From assembly GCF_002754245.1 (NCBI RefSeq), contig NZ_PEEX01000001.1, positions 3,576,001 to 3,640,000 on the forward strand: a DNA stretch of 64,000 bases, in the 5' to 3' direction. Source of the stretch: Chryseobacterium sp. 52. GTDB lineage: Bacteria > Bacteroidota > Bacteroidia > Flavobacteriales > Weeksellaceae. This document shows, in pieces, positions 1-8,983 of the stretch (position 1 is the stretch's first letter; each line of letters begins with the position of its first letter). Under the pieces are notes generated by a model, which was given only the letters and a program-made list of their open reading frames with translations, was not told where the DNA came from and did not search any database. A program made the position numbers and the translations under genes.

Positions 1-697
1 CACCAGAATTCAGTGAGCCCCATTTTTCAATCGAAAACTCAGGATTATCTTTTATTTTAATATAGGCATAGTCGAGTTTTAAATCCCCAATATAGGTTTC
101 CGATTCAAGACTATATTCCATAGATTTCTTAAGAACTCCCGCTATATCTTCTTCATAATTAAAAATAATTTTTGCCCCTTTTGCCCTTTCTTTATTAGGA
201 ATAACATGAAAATTTGTCATTAAAAAAGTATCATTAATAATAAAACCCGTCCCCTTGTCCCCATCATCCATTATCACTTGACATACGCTTTTAGAAACTT
301 TAATTCCCTTTTCGAGCCAGTTGATCTTTAGTAGATTGTTTTTCTCACCAATGATTTTCTCAAGGTATTCTTCGTTTTCGAATTGATATATTTCTTTTGT
401 AGGAATTGTTCCCAAGAGCCTCTTACTTTCTATCTCTTTAGGTATTAAATCTCTTATTAAACTTAAAATATTTCTATTAATTTTTGCGACTTCAACCTGC
501 GCATTGTTAGCCGATATAGTATCATTAAGAATTTCCAACCTTACGGTATTATATTTTGCAAGATTCAAAACAATAGTACTGTTTATTGAGCTAGAAAGTG
601 TTGAGTATTGATTTCTTAAAACCGACAGGGCCTTTTCTGTATTTCCTTCAATAATCAATTGCTCGACTATTTCAGTCAGTTTTTGATTGAATTCCAT
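1..697 (-). CDS. Effector-associated-domain-like / trypsin-like serine protease, C-terminus cut by window edge
   Basis: I translated this from the minus strand; it starts at an ATG at 697 and stays open to the window edge (232 codons visible). Residues 1-90 are helical, with the pattern L.QY..L...I...I....AKYN..R..IL...IS...A.VE..KINR.ILSLIRDLIP. That resembles the effector-associated domains (EAD11 type) that Aravind and colleagues described in bacterial conflict systems. After a linker, residues from about 135 read as the start of a trypsin-like fold: VMDDGDKGTGFIINDTFLMT followed by NFHVI, whose His would be the catalytic His, and later LKLDYAYIKI, where the Asp fits the second triad position. 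The catalytic Ser lies beyond the edge. The protease part is fairly safe; the EAD assignment is from memory of the pattern. Confidence 0.7.
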   Translation of the reverse strand, partial: MEFNQKLTEIVEQLIIEGNTEKALSVLRNQYSTLSSSINSTIVLNLAKYNTVRLEILNDTISANNAQVEVAKINRNILSLIRDLIPKEIESKRLLGTIPTKEIYQFENEEYLEKIIGEKNNLLKINWLEKGIKVSKSVCQVIMDDGDKGTGFIINDTFLMTNFHVIPNKERAKGAKIIFNYEEDIAGVLKKSMEYSLESETYIGDLKLDYAYIKIKDNPEFSIEKWGSLNSG

Positions 698-1211
698 GGT
701 ATTATAAGTTTACGTTATTAGTTATTCTAATTTACATAAAAATTAAATAGAATAATATATTAATAATCAAAAAAATTAAAGTCAATTTAAAAGAAGAATT
801 TAAACGAGACGGTCCTATTCTCTCTAAATAAAAAAGTTTTATGAGAAATCCTAATTTCTTTGTCTAATGATAGAATATCCTAAAACATACTAGACTATTT
901 AAAATAATTCTAAATTAAGTGAAAACAAAACCCCTTCTATTCCTTTTGTTTAAAGGTTTTTTCAAAAATAATTCAAAATATACCCCTGTAAATTACGTAG
1001 AAATACTGAATAGCATGTACCACATTCTGATTAATTTTGAGTAAACAAAACTGATAAGTATGGATAGCTTAAAAAACAACCTATCATTTCTGAAAAAAGA
1101 GATGAGTGCTACAATGGTATCCCGAAAAATCTGACAGATGTTGATCCGTCAATATGATTACTTCCTCATGATAAGGAGTTGAAGATACTTTAACCATCAA
1201 ATTTTAACGAA
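698..1211. other. Intergenic region between divergent genes
   Basis: This 514-base AT-rich stretch separates the protease gene (minus) from the GMC operon (plus) and must hold both promoters. A 24-codon ORF starting at 1060 (MDSLKNNLSFLKKEM...) has no recognisable family and I do not call it a gene. I see no repeat, RNA gene or clear terminator. Confidence 0.5.
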
Positions 1212-1658
1212 ATGATTATTATTAACAAAATCCTCAACGTCGACGATTATTATTTCGACGTGTTTATGTCTGTCTCAGAAGCGCTTACCGGTTTCTCTGT
1301 AAACGAATTACAGTCTACAGGACTGGCCGAAACCTATTACACCCACATTTTGGGAAATTTAGAAGCTGCCACTTTCGTAGAATTTCTGACTGTTTCGAAA
1401 AATGTGTTTGAAAATTCTTTCAGCGAAGATCAGGTAAGAAACGCTATTGCTTCCGAAATTATCGCAGTCCCCGGAATGAATGATATTGCGGGTAAAATCA
1501 TCACCATGTGGTATCTGGGAACCTGGGAAGGCGCTTATATCAATGATCTTTCTTACAAAGAAGGATTGGTTTGGAACGTTATGCACGCCCATCCACCGGG
1601 AGCAAAGCAACCGGGTTATAAATCCTGGGCCGTTCAACCTGTAAATACCAACTCATGA
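1212..1658 (+). CDS. GMC dehydrogenase small subunit (sorbitol/sugar dehydrogenase-like)
   Basis: This 148-aa protein resembles the small helper subunit of membrane-type FAD sugar dehydrogenases: an all-helical N-terminal half (DDYYFDVFMSVSEALTGF), then IITMWYLGTWEG and a C-terminal MHAHPPGAKQPGYKSWAVQP. Proteins with this ending usually accompany a GMC flavoprotein, and one is encoded immediately downstream, overlapping by four bases (ATGA). Relatives often carry a Tat signal that co-exports the large subunit; none is visible here, so the complex may stay in the cytoplasm. It is the first gene of a four-gene operon. Confidence 0.75.
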   Translation: MIIINKILNVDDYYFDVFMSVSEALTGFSVNELQSTGLAETYYTHILGNLEAATFVEFLTVSKNVFENSFSEDQVRNAIASEIIAVPGMNDIAGKIITMWYLGTWEGAYINDLSYKEGLVWNVMHAHPPGAKQPGYKSWAVQPVNTNS

Positions 1659-3742
1659 ACCAGACAGAAAATAAAAAAGATGTGATCATCGTAGGAACGG
1701 GGATCGCAGGATCATTAATTGCAAAGCTTTTGACTGATCATGTATTTGATACTAAAAAAGGAAAAATGATTCACCGTGCAGATGCCAAAAAATCTGAGAA
1801 TATCCGGGAATTATCAATACTTATGTTTGAGGCAGGTTTAGAAGCTGGACTAGAGCTGGACTCAGTCTCTTCTATGACCACCTATAACGAGTATATGCGT
1901 ACTTTTTATATGCAGGAAGCCAAAGTTCCCAACTCACCATACCCTAACCTAAAGCAAGCTCCTTCACCGAATGTTTTAGACATCACTCCTATCACACCGC
2001 CTTTTCCGGATAAAAAAGGATATCTGGTTCAGTTTGGTCCGATGCCTTTTGCAAGTGATGCCATCAGAGTAGGTGGTGGAACTACCCTTCACTGGCTGGG
2101 AACAACACCGAGAATGCTTCCCAATGATTTCAGACTCACTGAAAAGTATGGTTTGGAAATAAACAAACCTGATTCTGAAGAAAAAACGCCTATCAACTGG
2201 CCAATAGACTATGACACTTTAAAACCTTATTATGAAATGGCCGAATTTGAAATCGGTGTTTCCGGAAATGTTTCAAAACAGGACTACCCTATTTCTGAAA
2301 GCATGGAACAGTATTATGGGGACTATGTTTTTCCAATGGAAGAAATTCCTCAAAGTTATATGGATCAAAAGATCATGGATGGTCTTGCAGGAACAAGTGT
2401 TCAGCTCAATTTTGAAAAGATTCCGTTACTTCTGGTCCCTTCTCCACAGGGAAGAAATTCTATCCCGAATCCAGGATACGGAAAAACAAAAATCATTAAA
2501 GCTGAAAAGATAAATTCAGGGTACCAATTGGTTTTAGACAGCTCAGAAAAAGAAGAATATAAAGCGCTGGGCTCAGTTTGGAATCCTTATATGGGAGAGC
2601 GTTGTGAAGGAAATGCATCGTGTGTTCCGATTTGTCCGGTTCAGGCAAAATACAATGCTTTAAAGACTTTGAAGAAAGCATTATATAAAATGAATGAAAA
2701 TGATAACCTTACCCGTAATCCGCACCTTGAGATTAAAGCTCAGAGTGTTGTGTACAGATTAAGTGTTGATCAGAAGGATAAGGATAAAATTTCAAAAGTT
2801 CATTTGAGAAGATATACCTCAAAAGAGAAAACAGACTTTGTTGAAGAAGTTATTGATACTTCAGATTCAATTGTTATTCTGGCAGCCAATGCTTTTGAAA
2901 ATCCAAAAATTTTACTGAATTCAAAATACACTGTTACCGAAAACGGTCAGAAAGTTGAAAAGACAGTTGCCAACCGCAGTGATCAGGTAGGAAGAAATTT
3001 AATGGATCATATGGTAATGCTTACCTGGGGATTATTCCCTGAACCTGTTTATCCATACAGAGGGCCTGGTTCTACTACCAATATCTCTTCTTTCCGTGAC
3101 GGAAATTTCAGAAGTGAATTTTCAGCATGGATTTCTCCCCTTGATAACTGGGGATGGGGATGGCCGGCATTTTCTCCGGGATCTGATGTTTCAGAATTTG
3201 TAGGAAATGGGCTTTTCGGAGCAGAGCTGAAAGAAGCCCTGACGTACAGACTTTCAAGGCAGGTATTGTTCCATTTTGAGATTGAACAGCTACCCAACCC
3301 AAACAACAGGGTTACTATTAATGATCAGTACATGGATGCCCTGGGCATTCCCCGTCCTGTTATTCATTATGAACTGACCGACTACGAAAAAAGAGCTCTG
3401 GAACAGGCAAAACTGGCTTCAGACCAAATGTTTGAAAGATTGAAAATTCAGGATTTCACAACCTATAACGCAACAGATCCCAATACATTCCTCTACAACA
3501 ATGTAAGATATTCTTACAACGGAGCAGGTCATATTGTGGGAACTCACAGAATGGGCGCTACACCGGATGATTCTGTAACGAACAGCTATTGTAAATCCTG
3601 GGATCATCCGAATTTATACATCGTCGGAGCCGGAAATATGACGACGCTGGGAACTTCAAATCCTACTTTAACCTTATCTGCATTCACCATCCGTTCAGTA
3701 GAATCTATTTTAACGGATCTGGAAGCTCAACTTAAAAACTAA
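1655..3742 (+). CDS. GMC family FAD-dependent oxidoreductase, large subunit
   Basis: The 695-aa flavoprotein has an N-terminal dinucleotide motif (IIVGTGIAGS, Gly14/16/19), an FAD-contact stretch (RVGGGTTLHWLG) and the C-terminal GMC signature HIVGTHRMGA...YIVGAGNMTTLGTSNPTLTL. The catalytic pair is probably the His of GTHRMG and the Asn of SNPTLT. A cysteine cluster near residue 315 (CEGNASCVPICPVQAKY) resembles the region that binds a 3Fe-4S cluster in FAD glucose/sorbitol dehydrogenases, so electrons may leave through Fe-S. The substrate, probably an alcohol or sugar, cannot be read from sequence. The start overlaps the small-subunit stop, implying translational coupling. No Tat or Sec signal is seen. 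Confidence 0.85.
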   Translation: MNQTENKKDVIIVGTGIAGSLIAKLLTDHVFDTKKGKMIHRADAKKSENIRELSILMFEAGLEAGLELDSVSSMTTYNEYMRTFYMQEAKVPNSPYPNLKQAPSPNVLDITPITPPFPDKKGYLVQFGPMPFASDAIRVGGGTTLHWLGTTPRMLPNDFRLTEKYGLEINKPDSEEKTPINWPIDYDTLKPYYEMAEFEIGVSGNVSKQDYPISESMEQYYGDYVFPMEEIPQSYMDQKIMDGLAGTSVQLNFEKIPLLLVPSPQGRNSIPNPGYGKTKIIKAEKINSGYQLVLDSSEKEEYKALGSVWNPYMGERCEGNASCVPICPVQAKYNALKTLKKALYKMNENDNLTRNPHLEIKAQSVVYRLSVDQKDKDKISKVHLRRYTSKEKTDFVEEVIDTSDSIVILAANAFENPKILLNSKYTVTENGQKVEKTVANRSDQVGRNLMDHMVMLTWGLFPEPVYPYRGPGSTTNISSFRDGNFRSEFSAWISPLDNWGWGWPAFSPGSDVSEFVGNGLFGAELKEALTYRLSRQVLFHFEIEQLPNPNNRVTINDQYMDALGIPRPVIHYELTDYEKRALEQAKLASDQMFERLKIQDFTTYNATDPNTFLYNNVRYSYNGAGHIVGTHRMGATPDDSVTNSYCKSWDHPNLYIVGAGNMTTLGTSNPTLTLSAFTIRSVESILTDLEAQLKN

Positions 3743-3746
3743 CACC

Positions 3747-5240
3747 ATGAGACAAAGACTTATCCATAAAACAGAACCTCAGGAAATTTCATTAAAAGAA
3801 GCAAAATTAAAAGGAGCAAAAGCATCAGGCAGAAATGCAGTCGTAGCAGAAGATGCCGTTTCATTACAATCTTTACTATTTGATTCAACTCTCAGTAAAG
3901 AAGATTGGATGGAAGGATTAAAGCATCACAGCAAAACGCTTACGAATCTTCTGCTCAATGATCAGACCAAAGAATTTAATCAGTATCTGAGTTCTCAGTT
4001 GGGTTCAGCCATTTCAGAATTAGCAGATCAAGAAACTTCCGGAGTTAAAAAAGGATTAGCAGATATTAACTACCGTCCTATTTTACAGGACCTTCTACAG
4101 ACAGCCATTCTTATTGAGCACTCTACAATCCCGCCTTATCTTACCGCTTTGTATTCTATAAAAGACGGAACCAATGCATCTGCTTCACAAATTATCAGAA
4201 GTGTTGCGGTGGAAGAAATGCTTCATATGATTATGGTTTGTAATGTGATGAATGCGGTGAATATTCAGCCTTCTGTCAACAGACCACAGAACTATCCTAC
4301 CTATCCGATGAAACTGCCTATGAATGTGGATTTCTATGTAGGTCTGGAGACATTCTCCACAAACAGTATTGCCACTTTTATCGCTATTGAAAGTCCGAGC
4401 AATCCTTTGGTAAAAGCACCGAAATATGATCATGATATTCAGCCTAATACATTATTTGCTAAAAGTGCTGCCGTACAGGAAAACAATTTCTGGACTCTTG
4501 ACAACATGAAGGGCTTCATCATGGAGAATGTTCACACAATTGGTGAGTATTACGATGTTTTATTCTTTTATATCGTTGTTTTCCAGATAATTGCCTATTA
4601 CAAAGAACATGGAAGTCTTCCGCAGAGTTTTAAAGAATTAAATACCGGAGGAATTTTCACAGGAGATCCGGCAAAACAGATCCGTCCTGAACAATATTAC
4701 GGAAGTGGCGGGAAATTGCATGCTGTAGAAGCTTTAGCAGGGGTTATTGCTGTTTTCCAGGAAATTAAAGGACAGGGTGAAGGGGCTGATGATTCCATTT
4801 TCGATGTAGATCCTTCTCAGTTTGAAGAAGGGGCGGAACTGGCACATTATTTCAGATTTAAGGAAGTTTTCCATGAACATTATTATTTGGGTGGAGACTA
4901 CAGACCTTTTACGGATGAAAACGGAATGATGCCTGTCACTACCCCACCAACGGGAAAACCTCTGCCTGTGGACTGGAGTGCAGCCTATCCTATGAAGGAA
5001 AATCCTAAGCTTAGCGACTATGCTGGTAACAAGGAACTCTATGCGCAAGGGGTTGAATTTAATAAAACATACAGACGATTATTAGATGCCATTCAAAGTG
5101 CCGTTGAAGGAAATCAAAGAGAGTTGGAAAAATCAATTATGTATATGTATGCGTTGAAAGAACAGGCTGTAGGATTAATGAACCAGCCTTTGGATGCTCA
5201 ACACAATGCAGGCCCAACATTCGAATACATCAATTTATAA
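3747..5240 (+). CDS. Ferritin-like domain protein (iminophenyl-pyruvate dimer synthase type)
   Basis: Residues about 110-290 of this 497-aa protein form a ferritin-like helical domain: AILIEHSTIPPYLTALYSI, then VAVEEMLHMIMVCNVMNAV with the ExxH metal-ligand pattern, then MENVHTIGEYYDVLFFYIV. This is the arrangement of the VioB/RebD-type domain, whose best-known members couple oxidised amino-acid imines in violacein and rebeccamycin synthesis. The second half (GGDYRPFTDENG...PPTGKPLPVDW) has no motif I recognise. The gene follows the GMC oxidoreductase by four bases, so the two probably act on the same substrate chain. The fold is well supported; the reaction is unknown. Confidence 0.7.
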   Translation: MRQRLIHKTEPQEISLKEAKLKGAKASGRNAVVAEDAVSLQSLLFDSTLSKEDWMEGLKHHSKTLTNLLLNDQTKEFNQYLSSQLGSAISELADQETSGVKKGLADINYRPILQDLLQTAILIEHSTIPPYLTALYSIKDGTNASASQIIRSVAVEEMLHMIMVCNVMNAVNIQPSVNRPQNYPTYPMKLPMNVDFYVGLETFSTNSIATFIAIESPSNPLVKAPKYDHDIQPNTLFAKSAAVQENNFWTLDNMKGFIMENVHTIGEYYDVLFFYIVVFQIIAYYKEHGSLPQSFKELNTGGIFTGDPAKQIRPEQYYGSGGKLHAVEALAGVIAVFQEIKGQGEGADDSIFDVDPSQFEEGAELAHYFRFKEVFHEHYYLGGDYRPFTDENGMMPVTTPPTGKPLPVDWSAAYPMKENPKLSDYAGNKELYAQGVEFNKTYRRLLDAIQSAVEGNQRELEKSIMYMYALKEQAVGLMNQPLDAQHNAGPTFEYINL

Positions 5241-5258
5241 CCATAAAAACTATATATC

Positions 5259-6806
5259 ATGCTTAAAAGAAAAAAAGAAAGTCCTGAAAACGGAGGCCAA
5301 CTGTTGAGAGCTGCCGTTGAGAATCAAAATCAGAAAGGTACTTTGGCGGAAATAATGTCCGGATATTCAAAGCTTCTTATCGATGATCCCGTTACCCCGT
5401 TTAAGGAAAAAAACCTGGAAGAGATAGGAAATGACGTGGATTATGGCGTTTTAGCAGCCCTCGATGGAACCTGGGTAAGCTATAACGCTAATTATAATAC
5501 CAGTATTGAAAGTAAATCTATCGGAAGCGGAATACATACTACCATTATGCCTTCACCAGGAACGAATTCAGGGACGATTCCCGGGAAATTCAGCTTTGAC
5601 AGTGAGGAGTATATTGAGAAGTTAACATTTTCTCTGGTTCCCGGCGGTGTCCGTAACCGTGGCGGGGCAAGTGAATTGTTTTGCGGCGCTGTAAAGTACG
5701 AGCAAAGCATTAAAAGTGTCAATACGGTAGAGGGACAGGAAGCTTTAAAATACACCTCTATTCATGAGGAAAACGGAATGTATCTATGGCTGAGTGATGT
5801 CTACAATCATGCTGCCACTAAAGAATCTATTGAAAAAGACCGTGGTATTCATGCTTTTTCTGATGAAGATTTTAAACTGTACGGGTATAAAGGAGAATAC
5901 AGAAATGAGCCTTTGGTTCAGGTTTCTCCGGATGAAAATAATAAACAGTATATTCTTTTAAGTGAATTAAAAGAAGGCCAGGAATACTTTGAAATTATTC
6001 CGGCGCAGGAACTGAAACCGGGAGCAGGGATAGACGGTCCTTATTTTATCCCTGACTACTCTATTTCAAGAAGTGGCGTTATTCCTCATGGTAGCACGAT
6101 TACTTTATTGGGAGACATTACACCCAATGGGAATAATTACTTAATTAACGGTTCGCCTCAGTTTCCTTACGGTGATGCTGCCTGGCAAACCGATCACCTT
6201 GCTATTTCCCGCACGATGGGTGGCGCAGGAGCGAGTCCTTCCAATCCTATCAACCTTGATCTGCCTGCCCCGGAATGGGTACATGAAACACTGAATGATC
6301 AAAATGATCCGGGTTCAAATAAAATTTATACGCAGCGAATACTGGCTGATGATTTATATCCTTATTCAGTACGACCTGATCTGCGACTGAGAGACACTTT
6401 AAGCGGGCAGAATGTTGCCAACTACGTCCTGGTTCAGATGTCCTCAAAAATGAAGACGGGTGCACAGGGAGGAATTTTAAATGTTCCGTTTGTGAACCGT
6501 TTTGTTCCTACCGTTGAGGTAGACTTCAGACTGTGGATTGAAACCGTGATTGAGGATGGAAAAGAAATTCTACAGTTACAATACGAGCAAATTGTATTTT
6601 TCGAATTTGATTTTGGAAATGACGGGGGCACGACAAGCTGGCCTCATATCCAGGTCAATACGCTTCGTAAGATGGAAGATATTCCTGAAGATCAAAGACG
6701 TGTAATTGAAGAGCAGTTCTTTGATGGCAGCAGAACTCATTTGAGCAGCCCTAATGAGGCCGCCGCAGCTGCAGGATGTCCTTATCACAAGGGACAAACA
6801 GAATAA
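5259..6806 (+). CDS. Uncharacterised protein, possible heme-binding beta-barrel, last gene of the GMC operon
   Basis: This 515-aa protein has no signal peptide and no motif that fixes its function. An N-terminal helical tail of about 65 residues is followed by YGVLAALDGTWVSYN, the GTW opening typical of lipocalin/nitrobindin-like barrels, and by alternating strands ending in QIVFFEFDFGNDGGTTSWPH. The C-terminus ends AAAAAGCPYHKG; a Cys-Pro dipeptide next to His is the kind of element that ligates heme in other proteins. Genes of this type are remembered as heme-binding companions of ferritin-like proteins, which is inference. It lies 18 bases after the ferritin-like gene and is followed by a strong terminator. 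Confidence 0.45.
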   Translation: MLKRKKESPENGGQLLRAAVENQNQKGTLAEIMSGYSKLLIDDPVTPFKEKNLEEIGNDVDYGVLAALDGTWVSYNANYNTSIESKSIGSGIHTTIMPSPGTNSGTIPGKFSFDSEEYIEKLTFSLVPGGVRNRGGASELFCGAVKYEQSIKSVNTVEGQEALKYTSIHEENGMYLWLSDVYNHAATKESIEKDRGIHAFSDEDFKLYGYKGEYRNEPLVQVSPDENNKQYILLSELKEGQEYFEIIPAQELKPGAGIDGPYFIPDYSISRSGVIPHGSTITLLGDITPNGNNYLINGSPQFPYGDAAWQTDHLAISRTMGGAGASPSNPINLDLPAPEWVHETLNDQNDPGSNKIYTQRILADDLYPYSVRPDLRLRDTLSGQNVANYVLVQMSSKMKTGAQGGILNVPFVNRFVPTVEVDFRLWIETVIEDGKEILQLQYEQIVFFEFDFGNDGGTTSWPHIQVNTLRKMEDIPEDQRRVIEEQFFDGSRTHLSSPNEAAAAAGCPYHKGQTE

Positions 6807-6911
6807 TTAAAAATTCTCACGGGGTCTTATCAGGATGCCGTGGAATGTATAGTATAAAATTTATCTTATTCAATGGAGAAAATTGCATAATCTGTCAATA
6901 TTCCTTCTGAA

Positions 6912-6941
6912 GAAAACCTTTACAGAACTGTAAGGGTTTTC
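6912..6941 (+). terminator. Rho-independent terminator of the GMC operon
   Basis: A 14-base inverted repeat, GAAAACCTTTACAG / CTGTAAGGGTTTTC with one G-T wobble, is followed by TTTCTTTT. It sits about 105 bases after the last gene of the operon and before the serine hydrolase. Confidence 0.8.
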
Positions 6942-7114
6942 TTTCTTTTAGTGGCTCAACTCACTTTTTAGCCATCATTCTTTTTTGAGAGAACAGTATT
7001 TAACTTTTAAAGTCACTACTGCTGATCCCCGGGAAATGTCTATTTTAGCAGGAAATAATCAATTCTCAAATCTGCAACATCATCCACCCGTTGCCTATCC
7101 CCAAAAACTATACA

Positions 7115-8167
7115 ATGAAATTAAAATCATTAGTCTTATCCTTATTTATTTCAACAGGTCTTTTTTCACAAACTATTGACAATGGGAAACTCGATCATTA
7201 TTTAAATTATATTGAAAATAATAATCTGGGAATGGGCGGGCTATCCATCTTTAAAGACGGTAAAGAAGTATATAATAAAAGCTTCGGGCAAAAAAACATA
7301 CCCAATATCGTTTATAATAATGACACCAAATTCCAGGTCGGTTCTGTAACCAAAATGGTTGCTGCAACATTAATTTTAAAATTAATTGAAAATGGACGGT
7401 TAAAACTGGATGACAAGCTATCAGATTTTTATCCGGAAATTCCAAATTCAAAGAAAATCACGGTTAAAAATTTACTGGAACATACAAGTGGTCTGGGAAG
7501 CTATGTGGTGAAAAACGGTGAAATATGGATCACCGAAAAACGGACTGAGAAAGAGATTTTTGATTACATCATGGAACAGGGAGTCAGTTTTGAACCTAAT
7601 GAAAAAGTAGAGTATTCAAATACTGCCTATTATTTTTTAACTAAAATTCTTGAAAAAAAATATAAAGCCCCATTTCATACAATACTCACTAAAGAAATAA
7701 CCCAGCCTCTTCAATTAAACAATTTCGCCTCTGTAAAATCCCATCCTAAAAATATATTTAAATCCTATCAGTATGAAAACAATGCCTGGAAGGAAGTAAA
7801 AGAAATGGAATTTGAAAGTATTATCGGTGTGGGTGATATTGCCTCAACACCAAAAAACCTCAATATTTTCATCGAAAGTTTATTCCAAAATAAAATTATC
7901 AAAAAAGAAACTTTGGAGATGATGCTTCCCATTTCGGGCAAAGAAACCTGGGGAAGAGGAATAGAGCTCTGGGATTTTGACGGAATTAAATTTTATGGTC
8001 ACCGTGGAGGTACTGTAGCCTCCCGCACTATTCTTATTCATAACACAGATGCGAATATTTCAATCGCATATAATACGAATGGGGAACGAATCCGTACAGA
8101 CCAATTTATAAAAAACATCGTTGATCTGGTTTATAACAAGGAAATTAAACTACCCGAAATAAAGTAA
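7115..8167 (+). CDS. Secreted serine hydrolase, beta-lactamase/penicillin-binding-protein-like (class C fold)
   Basis: The 350-aa product starts with a signal peptide (MKLKSLVLSLFISTGLFSQ), which is why the ATG at 7115 is preferred over the upstream TTG at 7091. It has the three marks of the class C beta-lactamase/esterase fold: S-x-x-K as SVTK (Ser about residue 77), Y-x-N as YSN, and HRGG in place of the KTG box near the C-terminus. Such proteins in Bacteroidota are mostly periplasmic or outer-membrane-facing esterases or D-peptidases rather than true antibiotic-resistance enzymes. It is monocistronic, sharing a convergent terminator with the RidA gene. Confidence 0.85.
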   Translation: MKLKSLVLSLFISTGLFSQTIDNGKLDHYLNYIENNNLGMGGLSIFKDGKEVYNKSFGQKNIPNIVYNNDTKFQVGSVTKMVAATLILKLIENGRLKLDDKLSDFYPEIPNSKKITVKNLLEHTSGLGSYVVKNGEIWITEKRTEKEIFDYIMEQGVSFEPNEKVEYSNTAYYFLTKILEKKYKAPFHTILTKEITQPLQLNNFASVKSHPKNIFKSYQYENNAWKEVKEMEFESIIGVGDIASTPKNLNIFIESLFQNKIIKKETLEMMLPISGKETWGRGIELWDFDGIKFYGHRGGTVASRTILIHNTDANISIAYNTNGERIRTDQFIKNIVDLVYNKEIKLPEIK

Positions 8168-8179
8168 CAATATATACAG

Positions 8180-8211
8180 CAAAGGCTTTCAATTCATTCT
8201 GGAAGCCTTTG
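8180..8211. terminator. Bidirectional terminator between convergent genes
   Basis: An 11-base inverted repeat (CAAAGGCTTTC / GGAAGCCTTTG, one wobble) lies in the 61-base gap between the convergent serine hydrolase and RidA genes and can serve both. Confidence 0.75.
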
Positions 8212-8228
8212 TTATGACCTGAAAATAT

Positions 8229-8747
8229 TTAATCTGTTTTACTTTTTTTAAAGAAAGCAACAGCATCTACTTCTATCAGCATATCATTCAGTGCTAATTT
8301 TGGAACCGGAATTAAGGTGCTTGCCGGGAATTTATTATTTTTCCATGTTTTATCCATTTCCTCTTTCCATATCTTAAGTTTTTCCTGATCATGATCAACA
8401 ATGAGTATGGTAATTTTAAGAACATCTTTGACTCCTAATCCGTATTCTGCAAGCACTGTTTCCAAATTCTTCAGAGAAAACCTGACCTGAGTTCTAAAAT
8501 CTTTAGAAAGGCTGTGTTTCAAATTTTCTCCCCCGCTCTGTCCTGATATAAATACATATTTACCCTCATCTTCTGTGCTTGTAGAGTGAGAAAAAGCAAA
8601 TGGAGTCGGATCAAAAAGTGCTTTTGGGTTTTTATTAATGACAGCCGTCGTATTACTTTCATTAACCATTTTATTATAATTTGTATTTTGTGAAAAAGCC
8701 AGAAAGCCAGTGCAGATAGCAGATAGACTAAATAATATACGCTTCAT
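8229..8747 (-). CDS. Exported RidA (YjgF/YER057c/UK114) family protein
   Basis: This 172-aa protein has a signal peptide (MKRILFSLSAICTGFLAFSQ) followed by a RidA domain: YVFISGQSGG, FRTQVRFSLKNLETVLAEYG, VLKITILIVD, FPASTLIPVPKLA and MLIEVDAVAFF. Cytoplasmic RidA hydrolyses reactive enamine/imine intermediates and depends on an Arg near the C-terminal PAST/R motif; here the motif reads PASTLIPV without an obvious Arg, so deaminase activity is uncertain. Exported RidA-like proteins are common in Flavobacteriia with unknown roles. A TACATTTG box (8774-8781, minus strand) lies just upstream. Confidence 0.8.
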   Translation of the reverse strand: MKRILFSLSAICTGFLAFSQNTNYNKMVNESNTTAVINKNPKALFDPTPFAFSHSTSTEDEGKYVFISGQSGGENLKHSLSKDFRTQVRFSLKNLETVLAEYGLGVKDVLKITILIVDHDQEKLKIWKEEMDKTWKNNKFPASTLIPVPKLALNDMLIEVDAVAFFKKSKTD

Positions 8748-8773
8748 TGAATTATTGTATTAAATTATTGAAG

Positions 8774-8781
8774 CAAATGTA
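8774..8781 (-). promoter_or_regulatory. Putative -7 promoter box for the RidA gene
   Basis: The minus strand carries TACATTTG, an exact match to the Bacteroidota -7 consensus TAnnTTTG, 26 bases upstream of the ATG. A clear TTTG at -33 is not seen. Confidence 0.45.
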
Positions 8782-8983
8782 GATTTCAAAATTTAAAAAA
8801 ATCTAAACATATGTTGACACTTCTATTTTTTATTGCAACTACATTTGTCAGATTTTTATGTTCTGAATATATTAAGCAGAAAGGGAAATTAAAAGCAAAA
8901 TATGGTGTCCGATTTTTAGTAAAAAAATTAATGAAAACTTATTTCTCGTTTAGTAATATCTTTTAATGCTCTGGCATCCTCTT

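Noticed and set aside
6985..7179. 64-codon plus-strand frame overlapping the serine hydrolase start
   Set aside because: Out of frame with the hydrolase signal peptide and without recognisable content.
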